From contig JAKLEA010000033.1 in the NCBI GenBank assembly GCA_022711755.1, positions 1 to 52,457 on the forward strand: DNA of 52,457 bases, written 5' to 3'. Within the stretch, counting starts at the first letter, position 1; every line of letters starts with the position of its first letter. A program made the translations under genes and the position numbers. The DNA comes from Planctomycetota bacterium. GTDB taxonomy: Bacteria; Planctomycetota; Brocadiia; SM23-32; JAKLEA01. Positions 1-8,969 of this stretch are shown here, one piece after another. Under the pieces are notes generated by a model. The model was not told the origin of the DNA. It did not search any database and saw nothing but the letters and a program-made list of their open reading frames with translations.

Positions 1-338
1 GCCGCTATCGTGGAGTGGTCCGGATGCTGCCCGCTCATGAGCCATATCACATCCACACGGTTGTAACATGCCGTCTCCAATTGCCGGCTCGACCTCAGAC
101 CTGTCATCATCCCATACACGTAGAGCTTCACCAGGTGCTTGGGATCATACGGCGGCTGCCCTTCCACCAGGCAATACTGCCGACGCCAGGAACGCAACGT
201 GTCGGCGAAGACCTCCGAATCGAATATCGCGTCTACCAGCCGCACGGGATGGTCGGCCGGCACCGCGTCGTCAAGCTTTTGCGACCACATCAGCATCTGC
301 TCCAGCGGCGTCTCCGACTGTCGAAATCCCTTCATCAT
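1..338 (-). CDS. IS1182-type transposase, N-terminal fragment (runs off the window)
   Basis: Reading the minus strand from the double ATG at 338/335 gives an open frame of 112 codons that reaches the window edge without a stop. It contains residues such as PADHPVRLVDAIF, then PPYDPKHLVKLYVYGMMTG, then RSSRQLE and finally PDHSTIA. This is the N-terminal helical domain (DUF772-like) of IS1182/IS5-related DDE transposases, which precedes the catalytic RNase H-like fold. The catalytic residues lie outside the window, so it cannot be told whether the element is intact. No terminal inverted repeat could be defined because only one end is present. The plus-strand open frames over 15-500 are shadows of this gene and its flank. 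Confidence 0.82.
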   Translation of the reverse strand, partial: MMKGFRQSETPLEQMLMWSQKLDDAVPADHPVRLVDAIFDSEVFADTLRSWRRQYCLVEGQPPYDPKHLVKLYVYGMMTGLRSSRQLETACYNRVDVIWLMSGQHPDHSTIA

Positions 339-596
339 TCCCCTCCCTGTCCCGTCGCGCCGCATCCCGCAACGGCCCCTTGTCACATTCTGTGACACCC
401 AACTCCCTCTTCTCCAATATCAGCAATTCGCGTGCCAGGTATTTCGACAGCCTCGCAAGCCCGTGGTTGGAAACGGTTTACAGTTCCGGATCCCGTGAAA
501 CGGGCGATTGATGGCCGTGACCATCAACCGGGTAGGACGCTCTGATTACTCTCCACCTTGAACCATTTTCTAAAATACAAAGATATGTGACTTGGA

Positions 597-630
597 GCCT
601 CGGAACGAGGCGGCGTCTCGGAACGAGACG
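597..630. repeat. Tandem pair of GAA-loop hairpins
   Basis: GCCTCG-GAA-CGAGGC at 597-611 (6-bp stem) is followed two bases later by CGTCTCG-GAA-CGAGACG at 614-630 (7-bp stem). The second stem recurs exactly, with a CTC loop, at 26390-26406. No T-run follows, so these are more likely intergenic repeat units than intrinsic terminators. Confidence 0.65.
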
Positions 631-748
631 AGCGAGTTTCATACGCGGACTCTTCCTTCCCCCACGCGGAGCTAATAAAAAAGCGAAACGAAGCCAAAAC
701 AAAGCCCATCAAACCCATTCTTTCCGGCGCGCCAACTCCCATTATAAC

Positions 749-813
749 ATGTTATGTTCATGGCCATGCACCTCCCGGCGCTAAAACCTTTTTTTACGAA
801 ACGAAGCCATTAT
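749..813. repeat. Dispersed intergenic repeat, copy A
   Basis: The phrase order TGTTATG, GGCCATGC, CCT, CGGCG, AAAAC, TTTTTACG, AACGAAGCCATT is shared, with small gaps, by 26533-26603. A shortened third piece, CGAAACGAAGCCA, lies at 684-696. It is non-coding in both places. Confidence 0.6.
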
Positions 814-1078
814 CGCCCGCCTCTTCCGCCCCACTGTAAGGGTGGGCGCTCCGCCTCCGCGCGGGATTCCGGTTGATGTTGAATGCTCAGGAATAAACCC
901 CCGTCGGCCCGTGTGCCTCCGTGAAAATCCGAACGGGGGAAATCGGAATGGGACATTCCCGCCTCAAATTCTGGCGAAACTCCACAATTATTCCCACTTC
1001 CCCTATGCGGAATCGTTGACTATACTTGCCTGTTCCCAGTTCGACCTTTCTCCGGCGTCCTTATCAGGAGTTGCGTAA

Positions 1079-2422
1079 TTGACCGACTCCGATCCCTCAA
1101 AGAACTTATTCAGTCCGGAGGGCGGCATAACGCACGAGCTTGTGCTTCCCTGCCTGCTTTTCATGGCGCTCGGCGGCATGACATGGGCCGTCCGGGGATG
1201 TTCCGGTTACGGCGGGGAGGCGGGCTGCGCCTTCGCCGGGATAGCCTGGGCGACGGCATGGTACTACCTTGCGCGATCGGGAAGGCGGGATCAGACGCGC
1301 CGCTATTCGCTTGGGTGGATAGTCCCGTTGATGACCCTGGGCGTGGCGGTCTCCGGCTTCAGAGGCTGGATGCAATGGCCAAGCTGGCACAGGGGACAGC
1401 TTTTTACGAACTACTCGACAAACTCGTTTGTACCAATCAATCCCGCCTATGGGATGCTCTGGCTGTTCATAGCGGGGGTTCCCTGGGCGGGGCTGGGCGC
1501 GGTCGGCCTGGCGTGGTGCGGTTCCGAAAGGCCGTTGTCATGGAAGGACTGGATTATCCGGCTTGTGTTCGGATTCGGCGCGGGATGGCTCGGCGTCTTC
1601 CTGTTTGACAAATACCCCGCCGTCTTCCTCCCGCTTTACGATCAGGTGAATTACAAGGACCTTGTCGCAAATCCGAGCCTCAGGCGCATAATCAACGACA
1701 ACTGGAACGCAACGCTCCATATCTGCATTTACTCGGGCTTCCTCCTTTATGAGATCGTCAGGAAGGACTGGCGTAACGTCAGGCTCATCCTGATTGTCGG
1801 GTTTGTGAACGGCATCGGCTGGGCATTGTTGCGAAACTGGTATTGGGCAGCCAATCTCTGGCCAGAGGGACGGTTCAACTGGTGGCGCTGCTGGGAATCC
1901 AGCGGCGGCATCAGCATAGGTTTTGCCTACGGCCTGGCATATTATTTCTGCAACCGCCCGCTCTCCGATGCCGATATGAAGAAGTGGGTCCGGCATCGCG
2001 CGGCCTATCCCAATGCCGAACGGCTTGCAGTCTACTTCGGCCTCGTGTTCTTCCTGGCATACGCCATCAAGAACGGCATGAAAGGCTGGGCCAATATCTA
2101 TATCGGCAACGAGGATTACTGGGACAACATTTTCTTCTACGCGATGGGAATCCCGGCGATATTGCTCTTCTGCTGGCTCGTTTATCGGAATCGCAGGAAC
2201 CCGCTGCCGACGGATTACGAGGGCGACACCGTCCCGCATTATGGCGCGCTCATGTGGACAACGCTCATCATCCTCAACGTCCTCGCCCAACTCATCACTG
2301 GCAAACACTCGAACTGGCCGGAGGTCGCATTCGCCATTTACTACCTTCTGCTCTTCGCCATCACAGCCGTAATCATCTACTATTACGGTGTCGTGAAGAA
2401 GCTGACCAGCCGGACTCCGTGA
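1079..2422 (+). CDS. Multi-pass inner-membrane protein of unknown function
   Basis: The product is 447 residues from a TTG start. The TTG is preferred because AGGAG at 1066-1070 sits 8 bases upstream. Most of the chain is hydrophobic, with roughly ten membrane segments. Near residue 30 there is a glycine-rich, probably conserved stretch, GGMTWAVRGCSGYGGEAG, containing a cysteine, followed by aromatic-rich helices (AWATAWYYLAR). The tail (YYYGVVKKL) is short and basic. No transporter or enzyme signature is recognised. It ends 19 bases before the URO-D-like gene, so the two are probably co-transcribed and may act on the same compound, but nothing in the sequence names it. The long minus-strand frame 1538-2308 is an antisense shadow. 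Confidence 0.75.
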   Translation: MTDSDPSKNLFSPEGGITHELVLPCLLFMALGGMTWAVRGCSGYGGEAGCAFAGIAWATAWYYLARSGRRDQTRRYSLGWIVPLMTLGVAVSGFRGWMQWPSWHRGQLFTNYSTNSFVPINPAYGMLWLFIAGVPWAGLGAVGLAWCGSERPLSWKDWIIRLVFGFGAGWLGVFLFDKYPAVFLPLYDQVNYKDLVANPSLRRIINDNWNATLHICIYSGFLLYEIVRKDWRNVRLILIVGFVNGIGWALLRNWYWAANLWPEGRFNWWRCWESSGGISIGFAYGLAYYFCNRPLSDADMKKWVRHRAAYPNAERLAVYFGLVFFLAYAIKNGMKGWANIYIGNEDYWDNIFFYAMGIPAILLFCWLVYRNRRNPLPTDYEGDTVPHYGALMWTTLIILNVLAQLITGKHSNWPEVAFAIYYLLLFAITAVIIYYYGVVKKLTSRTP

Positions 2423-2441
2423 CGCGCGGCGGATTGGCGAA

Positions 2442-3665
2442 ATGAATCAGACAGATAAGGAAATCCTGCGCGAGTTGGCCCGGCGTTACGCCGCCGCCTG
2501 CGCGAGGCCCGTCCAGGCAGAACGCCGGAATCTCTGGCGCGCGCACAACAGCCTTAAGGCGACGCGCCCGCTCATTTACGTCCGCGCATTCGCCTGGGGC
2601 GAGATGCCGGAATCCCATTGCCTGTGCGAAGACTCATTTCTCAGGCAATATGAAAACGAACTTCGCCAACTCCTCTTCTGGGATTCTCTCGACGACGATT
2701 CAATCTTCGAGCCGTGGTTGACCGTGTCCGCCGCATGCAAAACCCCGCCCGGCGGGCTTTGGGGGCTGCCGATAAGGTGGAAGTCCGGCGGCGATCCGCG
2801 CGGGTCAAGGGCGATGGACCCTTCAATCGTCTCCCTCGATGACGCTGATAAACTGGTTCAGCCGCATCACGTCATAGACGAGGAGGAAACCGCGCGTCGC
2901 GTATCACGCCTTCACGACGCCGTCGGCGATATCCTGCCTGTCTGCGTTGACCGCGCGCCGCTCTATCGGAACTGGGCAGGGGACATATCAACCTACCTGA
3001 CGCAGATGCGCGGGCTTGAGCAGCTCATGGTTGACATGATGGAGAATCCGCAGTGGCTCCACGGCATTCTGGCCTTCATGCGCGACGGCATCCTCCGGAC
3101 CCATTCTGAGGCCGAGGCCGCCGGCGACTGGCGGCTCTGCAGCCACGAGAACCAGGCCATGCCCTACGCGCTTGAACTGGCCGACCCATCGCCCGACACG
3201 GCTGGCGTTGCGCGGAAAAATCTCTGGCACTTCTGCGCGTCTCAGGAAACCACGCTCGTCGGGCCGGACATGTTCGACGAGTTCATGCTCCAGTATCAGA
3301 TTCCCATCATCGAGAAGTTCGGACTATCGGCCTACGGGTGCTGCGAGGACCTGACGCGCAAAATCAGGCTGCTGCGCCGAATCCCCAACCTGCGCCGAAT
3401 CGCCGTCTCGCCGATGGCCGGCGTCGCGTCATGCGCGGAGCAGATCGGGCGTGATTACGTCCTGAGCTACCGTCCAAGCCCGACGGACATGGTGGGTTAC
3501 GGCTTCTCCCCGGAGCGGATTCGGCGCATAATGCGCGAAGACTTCCGCGCCTGCAGGGGATGCCGCTTCGACATCACGCTCAAGGACGTGGAAACCGTCG
3601 AAGGCGATCCATCGCGGGTCAAGCGCTGGGTTGAGATTACGCGGGAACTGATTGACGAGATGTGA
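2442..3665 (+). CDS. Uroporphyrinogen-decarboxylase-like protein (URO-D superfamily)
   Basis: The 407-residue product has the layout of the URO-D/methyltransferase superfamily, a single TIM barrel. Features include an N-terminal helical cap, the segment after residue 190 (GLEQLMVDMMENPQWLHGIL) where family members select substrate, and a C-terminal region resembling the family end (DPSRVKRWVEITRELID). It carries YGCCEDL near residue 300, where corrinoid methyltransferases usually have a His-x-Cys metal motif. It is therefore a divergent branch and probably not a true haem-pathway HemE. Such proteins are common accessory catabolic genes in planctomycetes, and their reactions are mostly unknown. 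It lies downstream of the membrane protein in a likely two-gene operon and is convergent with the enolase, 8 bases away. Confidence 0.75.
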   Translation: MNQTDKEILRELARRYAAACARPVQAERRNLWRAHNSLKATRPLIYVRAFAWGEMPESHCLCEDSFLRQYENELRQLLFWDSLDDDSIFEPWLTVSAACKTPPGGLWGLPIRWKSGGDPRGSRAMDPSIVSLDDADKLVQPHHVIDEEETARRVSRLHDAVGDILPVCVDRAPLYRNWAGDISTYLTQMRGLEQLMVDMMENPQWLHGILAFMRDGILRTHSEAEAAGDWRLCSHENQAMPYALELADPSPDTAGVARKNLWHFCASQETTLVGPDMFDEFMLQYQIPIIEKFGLSAYGCCEDLTRKIRLLRRIPNLRRIAVSPMAGVASCAEQIGRDYVLSYRPSPTDMVGYGFSPERIRRIMREDFRACRGCRFDITLKDVETVEGDPSRVKRWVEITRELIDEM

Positions 3666-3673
3666 GGCGGATG

Positions 3674-4873
3674 TTACGGCCGCCACAGTGTCCCGTCCGG
3701 CAGGCGGGAGACTGTCCACGTCGGGTTCTCGTCAGTGCATGGGTATTTTGCGGCAAGCGCTTCGTTGAAGTCTATGCCCAGACCCGGCTTCTCGTTCGGG
3801 TAGACGTAGCCATATTTGACTACCGGTGTGCCCGGGAACATTTCGTATTCGAGCGCGTTGCGCCCCGCCCACTCCTGAACGCCGAAGTTGATGCAGGAAA
3901 TATCGAGGTGAACGTTGGCGGCCATGCCGATCGGGGAAACGTCCCCAGGCCCGTGCCATGCCGTGCGCACACCGAACGCCTCGCAGAACCGCGCCAGCTT
4001 CAACGCGGGCGTGATCCCCCCGATCTGTGACACGTGGACGCGGATGAAGTCAATGAGCCGATTGGCGATCAGCGGAGTCATTTCCCTGGGGTGATTGAAC
4101 AACTCGCCCATCGCTATCGGCGTCGCGCAGACCTGGCGGATGTTGGCAAACCACTCAAGGTCCTCCGGCGCGAGCACGTCCTCCAGGAAGAAGAGACGAT
4201 ACGGCTCCAGCGCCTTGGCCAGGTAGACCGCGTCAATCGGGGCAAGCCGCTCGTGGACATCGTGCAGGAGTTCGATATCAGGCGGGAGTTCGCCGCGCAG
4301 ATACTCGAACAACTCCGGAATCTGGTAAAGCTTCTCGCGGGGATAAAAGTAGTCCCCGGGCGGCGCGCCGTCGGGCCGGGGCTGTTTGCCCGCAAGACCC
4401 GGATAGCCGCCGATCTGGCAGCGGATGAAGTGATAACCCTGGGCCATGCAGCGCCGAACGTCGTCAAGCGCCTCCTGATTTGACGCTCCGCCCGCATGTG
4501 TGTATACGGCCGCTCCGCCCCGGCATTTGCCACCCCAGAGCTGGTAGCAGGGCATGCCCGCGAGTTTGCCCTTGATGTCCCAGAGGGCCATATCCACGCC
4601 GCTGATGGCGTTGTTGAGCACCGGACCGTTGCGCCAGTAGCCGTTCACCATCGCCGTCTGCCAGATGTCTTCTATATTGCGGGGGTCCTTGCCGATCACG
4701 AACGGGCCGATGTGACCGTCCACGGCGGCCTTGACCGCGATATGCCGCTGCGTGAACGTCGCGCAACCCAGGCCAAAGAGTCCCGGTTCGCTCGTGCTAA
4801 CTTTTACCACAACAAGGCGGCAACCGGGTTGTGTAAGGATGCAGTCAACTTTAGTTATTTTCAGGCAGGACAT
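3674..4873 (-). CDS. Mannonate dehydratase / RspA-like enolase-superfamily enzyme
   Basis: The 399-residue product is very close to the ManD/RspA subgroup, which dehydrates sugar acids, typically D-mannonate to 2-keto-3-deoxygluconate. The N-terminal capping domain contains GLGCATFTQR (residues 34-43). The barrel carries the metal and catalytic set D205 and H207 (HDVHERL), E231 (FFLEDVL), E257 (MGELFNHP) and H308 (WHGPGD). R151 in FIRCQIGGY is also consistent with this subgroup. The start at 4873 has AGGAA about 9 bases upstream. Some RspA-branch proteins have little or no activity, so the substrate is an inference from the motif set. It is convergent with the URO-D-like gene. A good -10 box (4937-4942, minus strand) lies upstream. 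Confidence 0.85.
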   Translation of the reverse strand: MSCLKITKVDCILTQPGCRLVVVKVSTSEPGLFGLGCATFTQRHIAVKAAVDGHIGPFVIGKDPRNIEDIWQTAMVNGYWRNGPVLNNAISGVDMALWDIKGKLAGMPCYQLWGGKCRGGAAVYTHAGGASNQEALDDVRRCMAQGYHFIRCQIGGYPGLAGKQPRPDGAPPGDYFYPREKLYQIPELFEYLRGELPPDIELLHDVHERLAPIDAVYLAKALEPYRLFFLEDVLAPEDLEWFANIRQVCATPIAMGELFNHPREMTPLIANRLIDFIRVHVSQIGGITPALKLARFCEAFGVRTAWHGPGDVSPIGMAANVHLDISCINFGVQEWAGRNALEYEMFPGTPVVKYGYVYPNEKPGLGIDFNEALAAKYPCTDENPTWTVSRLPDGTLWRP

Positions 4874-4936
4874 GGTAGATTTTTCCTATGATTGAAACGA
4901 ACTGTGGCAGACGGAACACAAGCATGACACGCCAAC

Positions 4937-4942
4937 ATTATA
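4937..4942 (-). promoter_or_regulatory. Likely -10 box for the mannonate-dehydratase-like gene
   Basis: On the minus strand this reads TATAAT, about 64 bases upstream of the start at 4873, within an AT-rich patch. No good -35 hexamer is present at 16-18 bases, so it may depend on an activator. Confidence 0.4.
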
Positions 4943-4974
4943 TAAAAATGCGCTGAAACATCATTAATGAAGGC

Positions 4975-5014
4975 CATGCCCCGTTAACGAACAAGCCTTG
5001 CTGTGCGGGGCATG
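4975..5014. repeat. 9-bp inverted repeat with 22-base spacer
   Basis: CATGCCCCG at 4975-4983 is matched exactly by CGGGGCATG at 5006-5014. It sits between two divergent genes. Its function is unknown. Confidence 0.5.
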
Positions 5015-5249
5015 ATCCACAGTCTCATGTGCTCGAGGCGCGTTAGATGGGGCCATGTTTGATGGCCACATGCCGCCTGGGCTGGACAGACTTTATAACC
5101 GGACAAACAGACGCCCCTATTATAACCCGTCTCTTTCCCATGCGGATCGCCTGCATCACGCTTACCCATCGTTTCTCAAGCGCCTGCTTGTCCCTGGATA
5201 AACCGCCAAATCAACCTGTTTGTCGAGGCTGCGATGACCTCGATGTTAT

Positions 5250-5277
5250 TTGAAGCGCCTGCGAACGGTGGTATAAT
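5250..5277 (+). promoter_or_regulatory. Sigma-70 type promoter for the zinc-ribbon membrane protein operon
   Basis: TTGAAG at 5250-5255 and a perfect TATAAT at 5272-5277 are separated by 16 bases. Transcription would begin near 5284, about 50 bases before the ATG at 5334. Confidence 0.65.
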
Positions 5278-5333
5278 CGCAAACCAGTGGTTGCGGTCAG
5301 CATTCATGCCCCGCCGCAGACCCGGTTTCTGCA

Positions 5334-8300
5334 ATGAAATATTGTCCAAAATGTAATCTGGAGTTCCTGGAGGTTGACAAGTCCGGACAGGGCAGGCAGG
5401 GCGTCTGCCCATTCTGTCGGACGGAGCTTCAGGACAAGCCTGACGACGGGGCGGAAAAGCCACCCGCTGTCTCCCAGGAATGTCTTGACGAACTACCGAC
5501 TATAGAAATCATAGCGAAAGGGGGCGAGAACGACCATGTCGAGATGATCGAGGAAGTGGTAGCGCTGGACGACCAGCCCACCGCGGATCATGTCCTTTCT
5601 CCGGAAGAGGAGGAGGAAATCCTTCAACTGGAAGATCGTCCAACCGACGAGGACCCGACCAAGACAATCACCCCTGTTCCAGCGGCAGATGCCGATTTCC
5701 GGCGCGTCACCGTGATCCGGGACAAGGAGAAACCGGAAGAATCCGGGGCACGCCAAGTCGGGCCGGGACGTGAGGAGAAGGCGGAGGGAGTCCGAGAGCA
5801 GAAGGGTGGATTTCTTGAAAAAGCTTCCGGGGCATTCAAACTCGCGCTTGCGGGCGAGGAGAGCGGCGGGAATTCTGGAAGCGACTCAGGTCTAAAGTCC
5901 AGGACGCCGGCCCCGGGCTACGCCAGGTCAGGCGCCTCCGCACAAGGCGCATGTCCGGCGTGCGGGCAATTAAACCCGCGTGACCTGAAAAAATGCCGGT
6001 TCTGCGGACACGTAGCTGGAGCGTCGGTTGAGGTTTCCGCATTCAAAGGTGAAATCGCCTCTGTCAGAAAGCGATGGACAGCCCTGAAAAGGGCGTTTGC
6101 CTTCACCGAGGCTCAGTTCTTACTCGGATTGGCGGTTTTCCTGTCTCTGCTCGCCTTCCTGAGTGTGCGGTTTGATTACGATGCCGGCGGATTGCTCCGA
6201 CCCTGGGAGGCGGCGACGGGATTCATCGCTGCCGCGGCGTGCCTGATTGCGGCCATGATTGCCATCCGTCGCGGGGAGCGCATGGCCTACATTTACAGGC
6301 GTTCCTACCAGTCGGGGTATCTGGCGGCGACACTGGCAGTCTTTGCGCTTGGGGGCGCGCTGCACATCGGACGCGATCCATACGCTCTGAGGCTGGAAGG
6401 CAGAGCGATCCCCATTATCATCATGGCTTGCGCAGCGATCATGGCCGCATGTTACACAGGCGCGCTGAGGGGGATCAGCTGGGCGCATCGTCTGACCGGT
6501 TTCACGGGCATGTTTGCCGGGATCGTTTCTTTGTCCGGCGCTATGGCCGGATTGACGCGCTTTCTGGGGTACCCGGGATCAAGGGCTGAGGCCCCGATAA
6601 TGGCCGCCATGGCATTCTTCGTCATCGGCGGCGTTCTCTGTTCGCCGATACGGGGCGCAATTGCCCGAAGGAGGCTGGGGGGGAGAGCAGACTCTCCTTT
6701 CAACCTCTTTGGTAATAGAGCGGGCGCGACAATGACGATCTTCGCTGTCGCATCCCTGGGCGGCGTTGCCGTCGTGTCATTTATCATGGGCGGGTACCTT
6801 TGCGTCCTGACATGCAGCTCCCGCGCCGGACTTGAACAGCTTATGGCGGCAGGGATGACAGTCATTGCGGCTGCGTTCGGGATGTTCACGCTGCGCGGCG
6901 GGGCGGCTGCGTGGCAGAAAAAGGGGGCATTGAGCCAGGACCTTGACGCGCTTCCAGCGGCGCTTTTCAAGGTCCTGACCTGGTTGTTTGGATTTACGGC
7001 CTTCATGTCCGTCGTCCCTCCTACCTCGTCTCTGTTTTTCTGGCTTGAAGGTTGGACGGAAACCGGCGTCTTTGCCGGAACCTTGACCGTCATGGCCATG
7101 TTGAGTCTCTCCGCATCGCGCGGAGAAAGATGGGCTGGGATCGCCATGGCGATTCCATTGACTGCGATGCTCCAGTGGGCCGTCCTCATCGCCGGGCGCA
7201 ACCCGCCGATTCCGCCGACGGCGGGGGATACGGTTGCCTTGGGCGACCTTGCATGGGCGCTTGCCGTCATTCAGGCGGGAACAGCCCTCATCGCTATCAC
7301 CCCCCCCCTGCTCGTCGGGGCAATGGTGGCGACCGGAGCTTGGCGGCTTGCGTTGAAACGTTACGGCGTAGAGGAGGACCAGATTGCCAGGCGTCGGATG
7401 CATCAACTGAACGCGCTGGGGGGGGCCGCGGCGGGTCTGCCATTCACCTTCGGATTACTGGGCCTGGTCAATTCATCCGTCAAGGTCGCTGTATTCGTGC
7501 TCACGGGCAGGGCGTGGGACTATCTTCTGGCCTGGATCTTCGGCCCTGCCGGGGTTGCTCCGGAGATGCCGTTGCGGACACCCGAGGCCGCCTCCGCCTT
7601 CCTTCTCATGTCGGGCGCAATGTTCTGGCTGCTGCAACTGACCGCTGCTCGCGGCAACTGCAGCGCAAGGCGACTTACCATAAGCATATGGGCCGTGGTA
7701 TTCGGGATCGGCATATGGGGCCTGGTCACATGGGCGCCGCGGCTGATCGTTGCTGAGATGTCGGCCGCCAATTCCGGAGTTGCGACCGGCGTCGCGCGGT
7801 TCGCCCAGGGAGCGGACGATCTGCTGTTGATTGTCCTGGTGAACGCCGCTTTCGCCCCTTTCATCATTCTCGGGGTGTGGTTGATCTCTGCATGGCGGGC
7901 GTGCAGCCTTCCCGCTGAACTCGATGGCGAGGTAAGGGCGGGACTTCTTGGCTTGAGCAGGGAAACGGCAAACGTCAATGGAGCAGCCAGGCTCGGCGCA
8001 TGGTTTGCAATCGGGCTGATTGTCATGGGCGCGATGTCTGTGCCTGTATCAGGCGCAGGTCTGGGGATTGCGGCACAGGCGAGGGAATGGTTCATGCGCG
8101 CGACCGGGGACGCGTGCGCTGCCGTAGCGTCAGTCTGCCTCGACAGGCCGGGCCTGACCTGGATGATCTATTGCGCGGCTCTTGGCTTCGGCGGGACGGC
8201 TATCATTCATTTCGCCGCGCTCGGCGGGAATCGTCCGGCGCTCGGTTGGACGTGCCTCGTATGGTCAATCGTTTTAATCCTTCTTATCTGGGACTTTGTC

Positions 8301-8969
8301 TTTGGCGCTGCATCGCTGATTTATGAAGCGGATGGCGGGCGTATCTTCGCCGGTTTCGCGTTGCTGGCATGTTTCGCATTCGCTTACGGGATTGCCTGTG
8401 GATGGCGCAGTTTCACTGGCTATCGCTCTGTATGGAGGTTGCGATGGGCCGAGAGCGATGCCAATAAAAGGTTCATGTCCGGGGTGGCCAACACCCGGGC
8501 GGCCATTATGGTGGGCCTGGCGATTTCATTGATCGGACTGGCCATGTGCGCGGGGCTTGTAATGGTTCTTAATCCGGTCTCCAGGCCTTTCGTTGACGGC
8601 TTGATGGAGACCTGCATGGCGGCCTGGGTCATCCTTCTTGACACGGCGGCGATGATCATGGCGGCCAAACCTCTGGCGCATCTGACGGCCCCATCCGTGA
8701 CGGCCATCGGAGTCGTATTTCTTCTGATTCATTCCGGGGCGTATTGGAACAGCGCGCGCTCGAATCTGGCAGCCTGCATTATCTGGACGCTTGCCGCCAT
8801 GCCGGCGGGGTTCGCCATCGGATACCTGTTTGCCCGTAAGAGCGGCCTGTTGGCCCGCGCGTTAGGCCCCGTCCCGACGGCTACCGTCGCGCTACTGACT
8901 GTCATCATACTTACGGCTGGAGCGGTTGCTTTCCTGAGGCGCGCCAGGAAAACAAGGATCGCCTCATGA
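5334..8969 (+). CDS. Giant polytopic membrane protein with two N-terminal zinc ribbons
   Basis: The product is 1211 residues. A zinc ribbon opens it (CPKC at residues 4-7 and CPFC near 25-28). An acidic, proline-rich linker follows, then a second ribbon (CPAC and CRFC near residues 205-223). From about residue 255 to the end the chain is almost wholly hydrophobic, with more than twenty likely membrane segments separated by short loops and basic patches such as RRRMHQL. The cytoplasmic zinc-ribbon head plus a long membrane body suggests a regulatory or scaffold role, but no transport family is recognised. The last codons overlap the start of the lipoprotein gene at 8966 (ATGA), so the two are translationally coupled and probably physically linked. 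A clear promoter lies upstream; the ribosome binding site is weak. Confidence 0.75.
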   Translation: MKYCPKCNLEFLEVDKSGQGRQGVCPFCRTELQDKPDDGAEKPPAVSQECLDELPTIEIIAKGGENDHVEMIEEVVALDDQPTADHVLSPEEEEEILQLEDRPTDEDPTKTITPVPAADADFRRVTVIRDKEKPEESGARQVGPGREEKAEGVREQKGGFLEKASGAFKLALAGEESGGNSGSDSGLKSRTPAPGYARSGASAQGACPACGQLNPRDLKKCRFCGHVAGASVEVSAFKGEIASVRKRWTALKRAFAFTEAQFLLGLAVFLSLLAFLSVRFDYDAGGLLRPWEAATGFIAAAACLIAAMIAIRRGERMAYIYRRSYQSGYLAATLAVFALGGALHIGRDPYALRLEGRAIPIIIMACAAIMAACYTGALRGISWAHRLTGFTGMFAGIVSLSGAMAGLTRFLGYPGSRAEAPIMAAMAFFVIGGVLCSPIRGAIARRRLGGRADSPFNLFGNRAGATMTIFAVASLGGVAVVSFIMGGYLCVLTCSSRAGLEQLMAAGMTVIAAAFGMFTLRGGAAAWQKKGALSQDLDALPAALFKVLTWLFGFTAFMSVVPPTSSLFFWLEGWTETGVFAGTLTVMAMLSLSASRGERWAGIAMAIPLTAMLQWAVLIAGRNPPIPPTAGDTVALGDLAWALAVIQAGTALIAITPPLLVGAMVATGAWRLALKRYGVEEDQIARRRMHQLNALGGAAAGLPFTFGLLGLVNSSVKVAVFVLTGRAWDYLLAWIFGPAGVAPEMPLRTPEAASAFLLMSGAMFWLLQLTAARGNCSARRLTISIWAVVFGIGIWGLVTWAPRLIVAEMSAANSGVATGVARFAQGADDLLLIVLVNAAFAPFIILGVWLISAWRACSLPAELDGEVRAGLLGLSRETANVNGAARLGAWFAIGLIVMGAMSVPVSGAGLGIAAQAREWFMRATGDACAAVASVCLDRPGLTWMIYCAALGFGGTAIIHFAALGGNRPALGWTCLVWSIVLILLIWDFVFGAASLIYEADGGRIFAGFALLACFAFAYGIACGWRSFTGYRSVWRLRWAESDANKRFMSGVANTRAAIMVGLAISLIGLAMCAGLVMVLNPVSRPFVDGLMETCMAAWVILLDTAAMIMAAKPLAHLTAPSVTAIGVVFLLIHSGAYWNSARSNLAACIIWTLAAMPAGFAIGYLFARKSGLLARALGPVPTATVALLTVIILTAGAVAFLRRARKTRIAS

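Larger units (their letters stand above)
339..1078. other. 740-bp non-coding stretch with hairpins and repeat modules
   Basis: No convincing gene is visible here. It holds two adjacent hairpins (597-611 and 614-630) built on the core CTCGGAACGAG, a 12-bp perfect palindrome ATAACATGTTAT near 746, and the 13-mer CGAAACGAAGCCA twice (684-696 and 797-809). The segment 749-813 resembles 26533-26603 downstream of the IS3 element. A G-rich phrase near 838 (AAGGGTGGGCGC) resembles phrases at 26379 and, in reverse orientation, near 36743-36766. The last 60 bases lead into the ribosome binding site of the gene at 1079. Confidence 0.6.
4874..5333. other. 460-bp divergent intergenic region
   Basis: It separates two divergently transcribed genes and holds no credible ORF. 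It contains the minus-strand -10 at 4937, a 9-bp perfect inverted repeat CATGCCCCG (4975-4983) / CGGGGCATG (5006-5014), and the plus-strand promoter at 5250-5277. The inverted repeat lies upstream of both promoters as drawn and could be an operator or an RNA hairpin. It lacks a T-run. Confidence 0.55.

Noticed and set aside
1538..2308. 256-residue minus-strand frame under the membrane-protein gene
   Set aside because: The plus-strand frame has ribosome site, start and membrane architecture; the antisense frame has no recognisable features.
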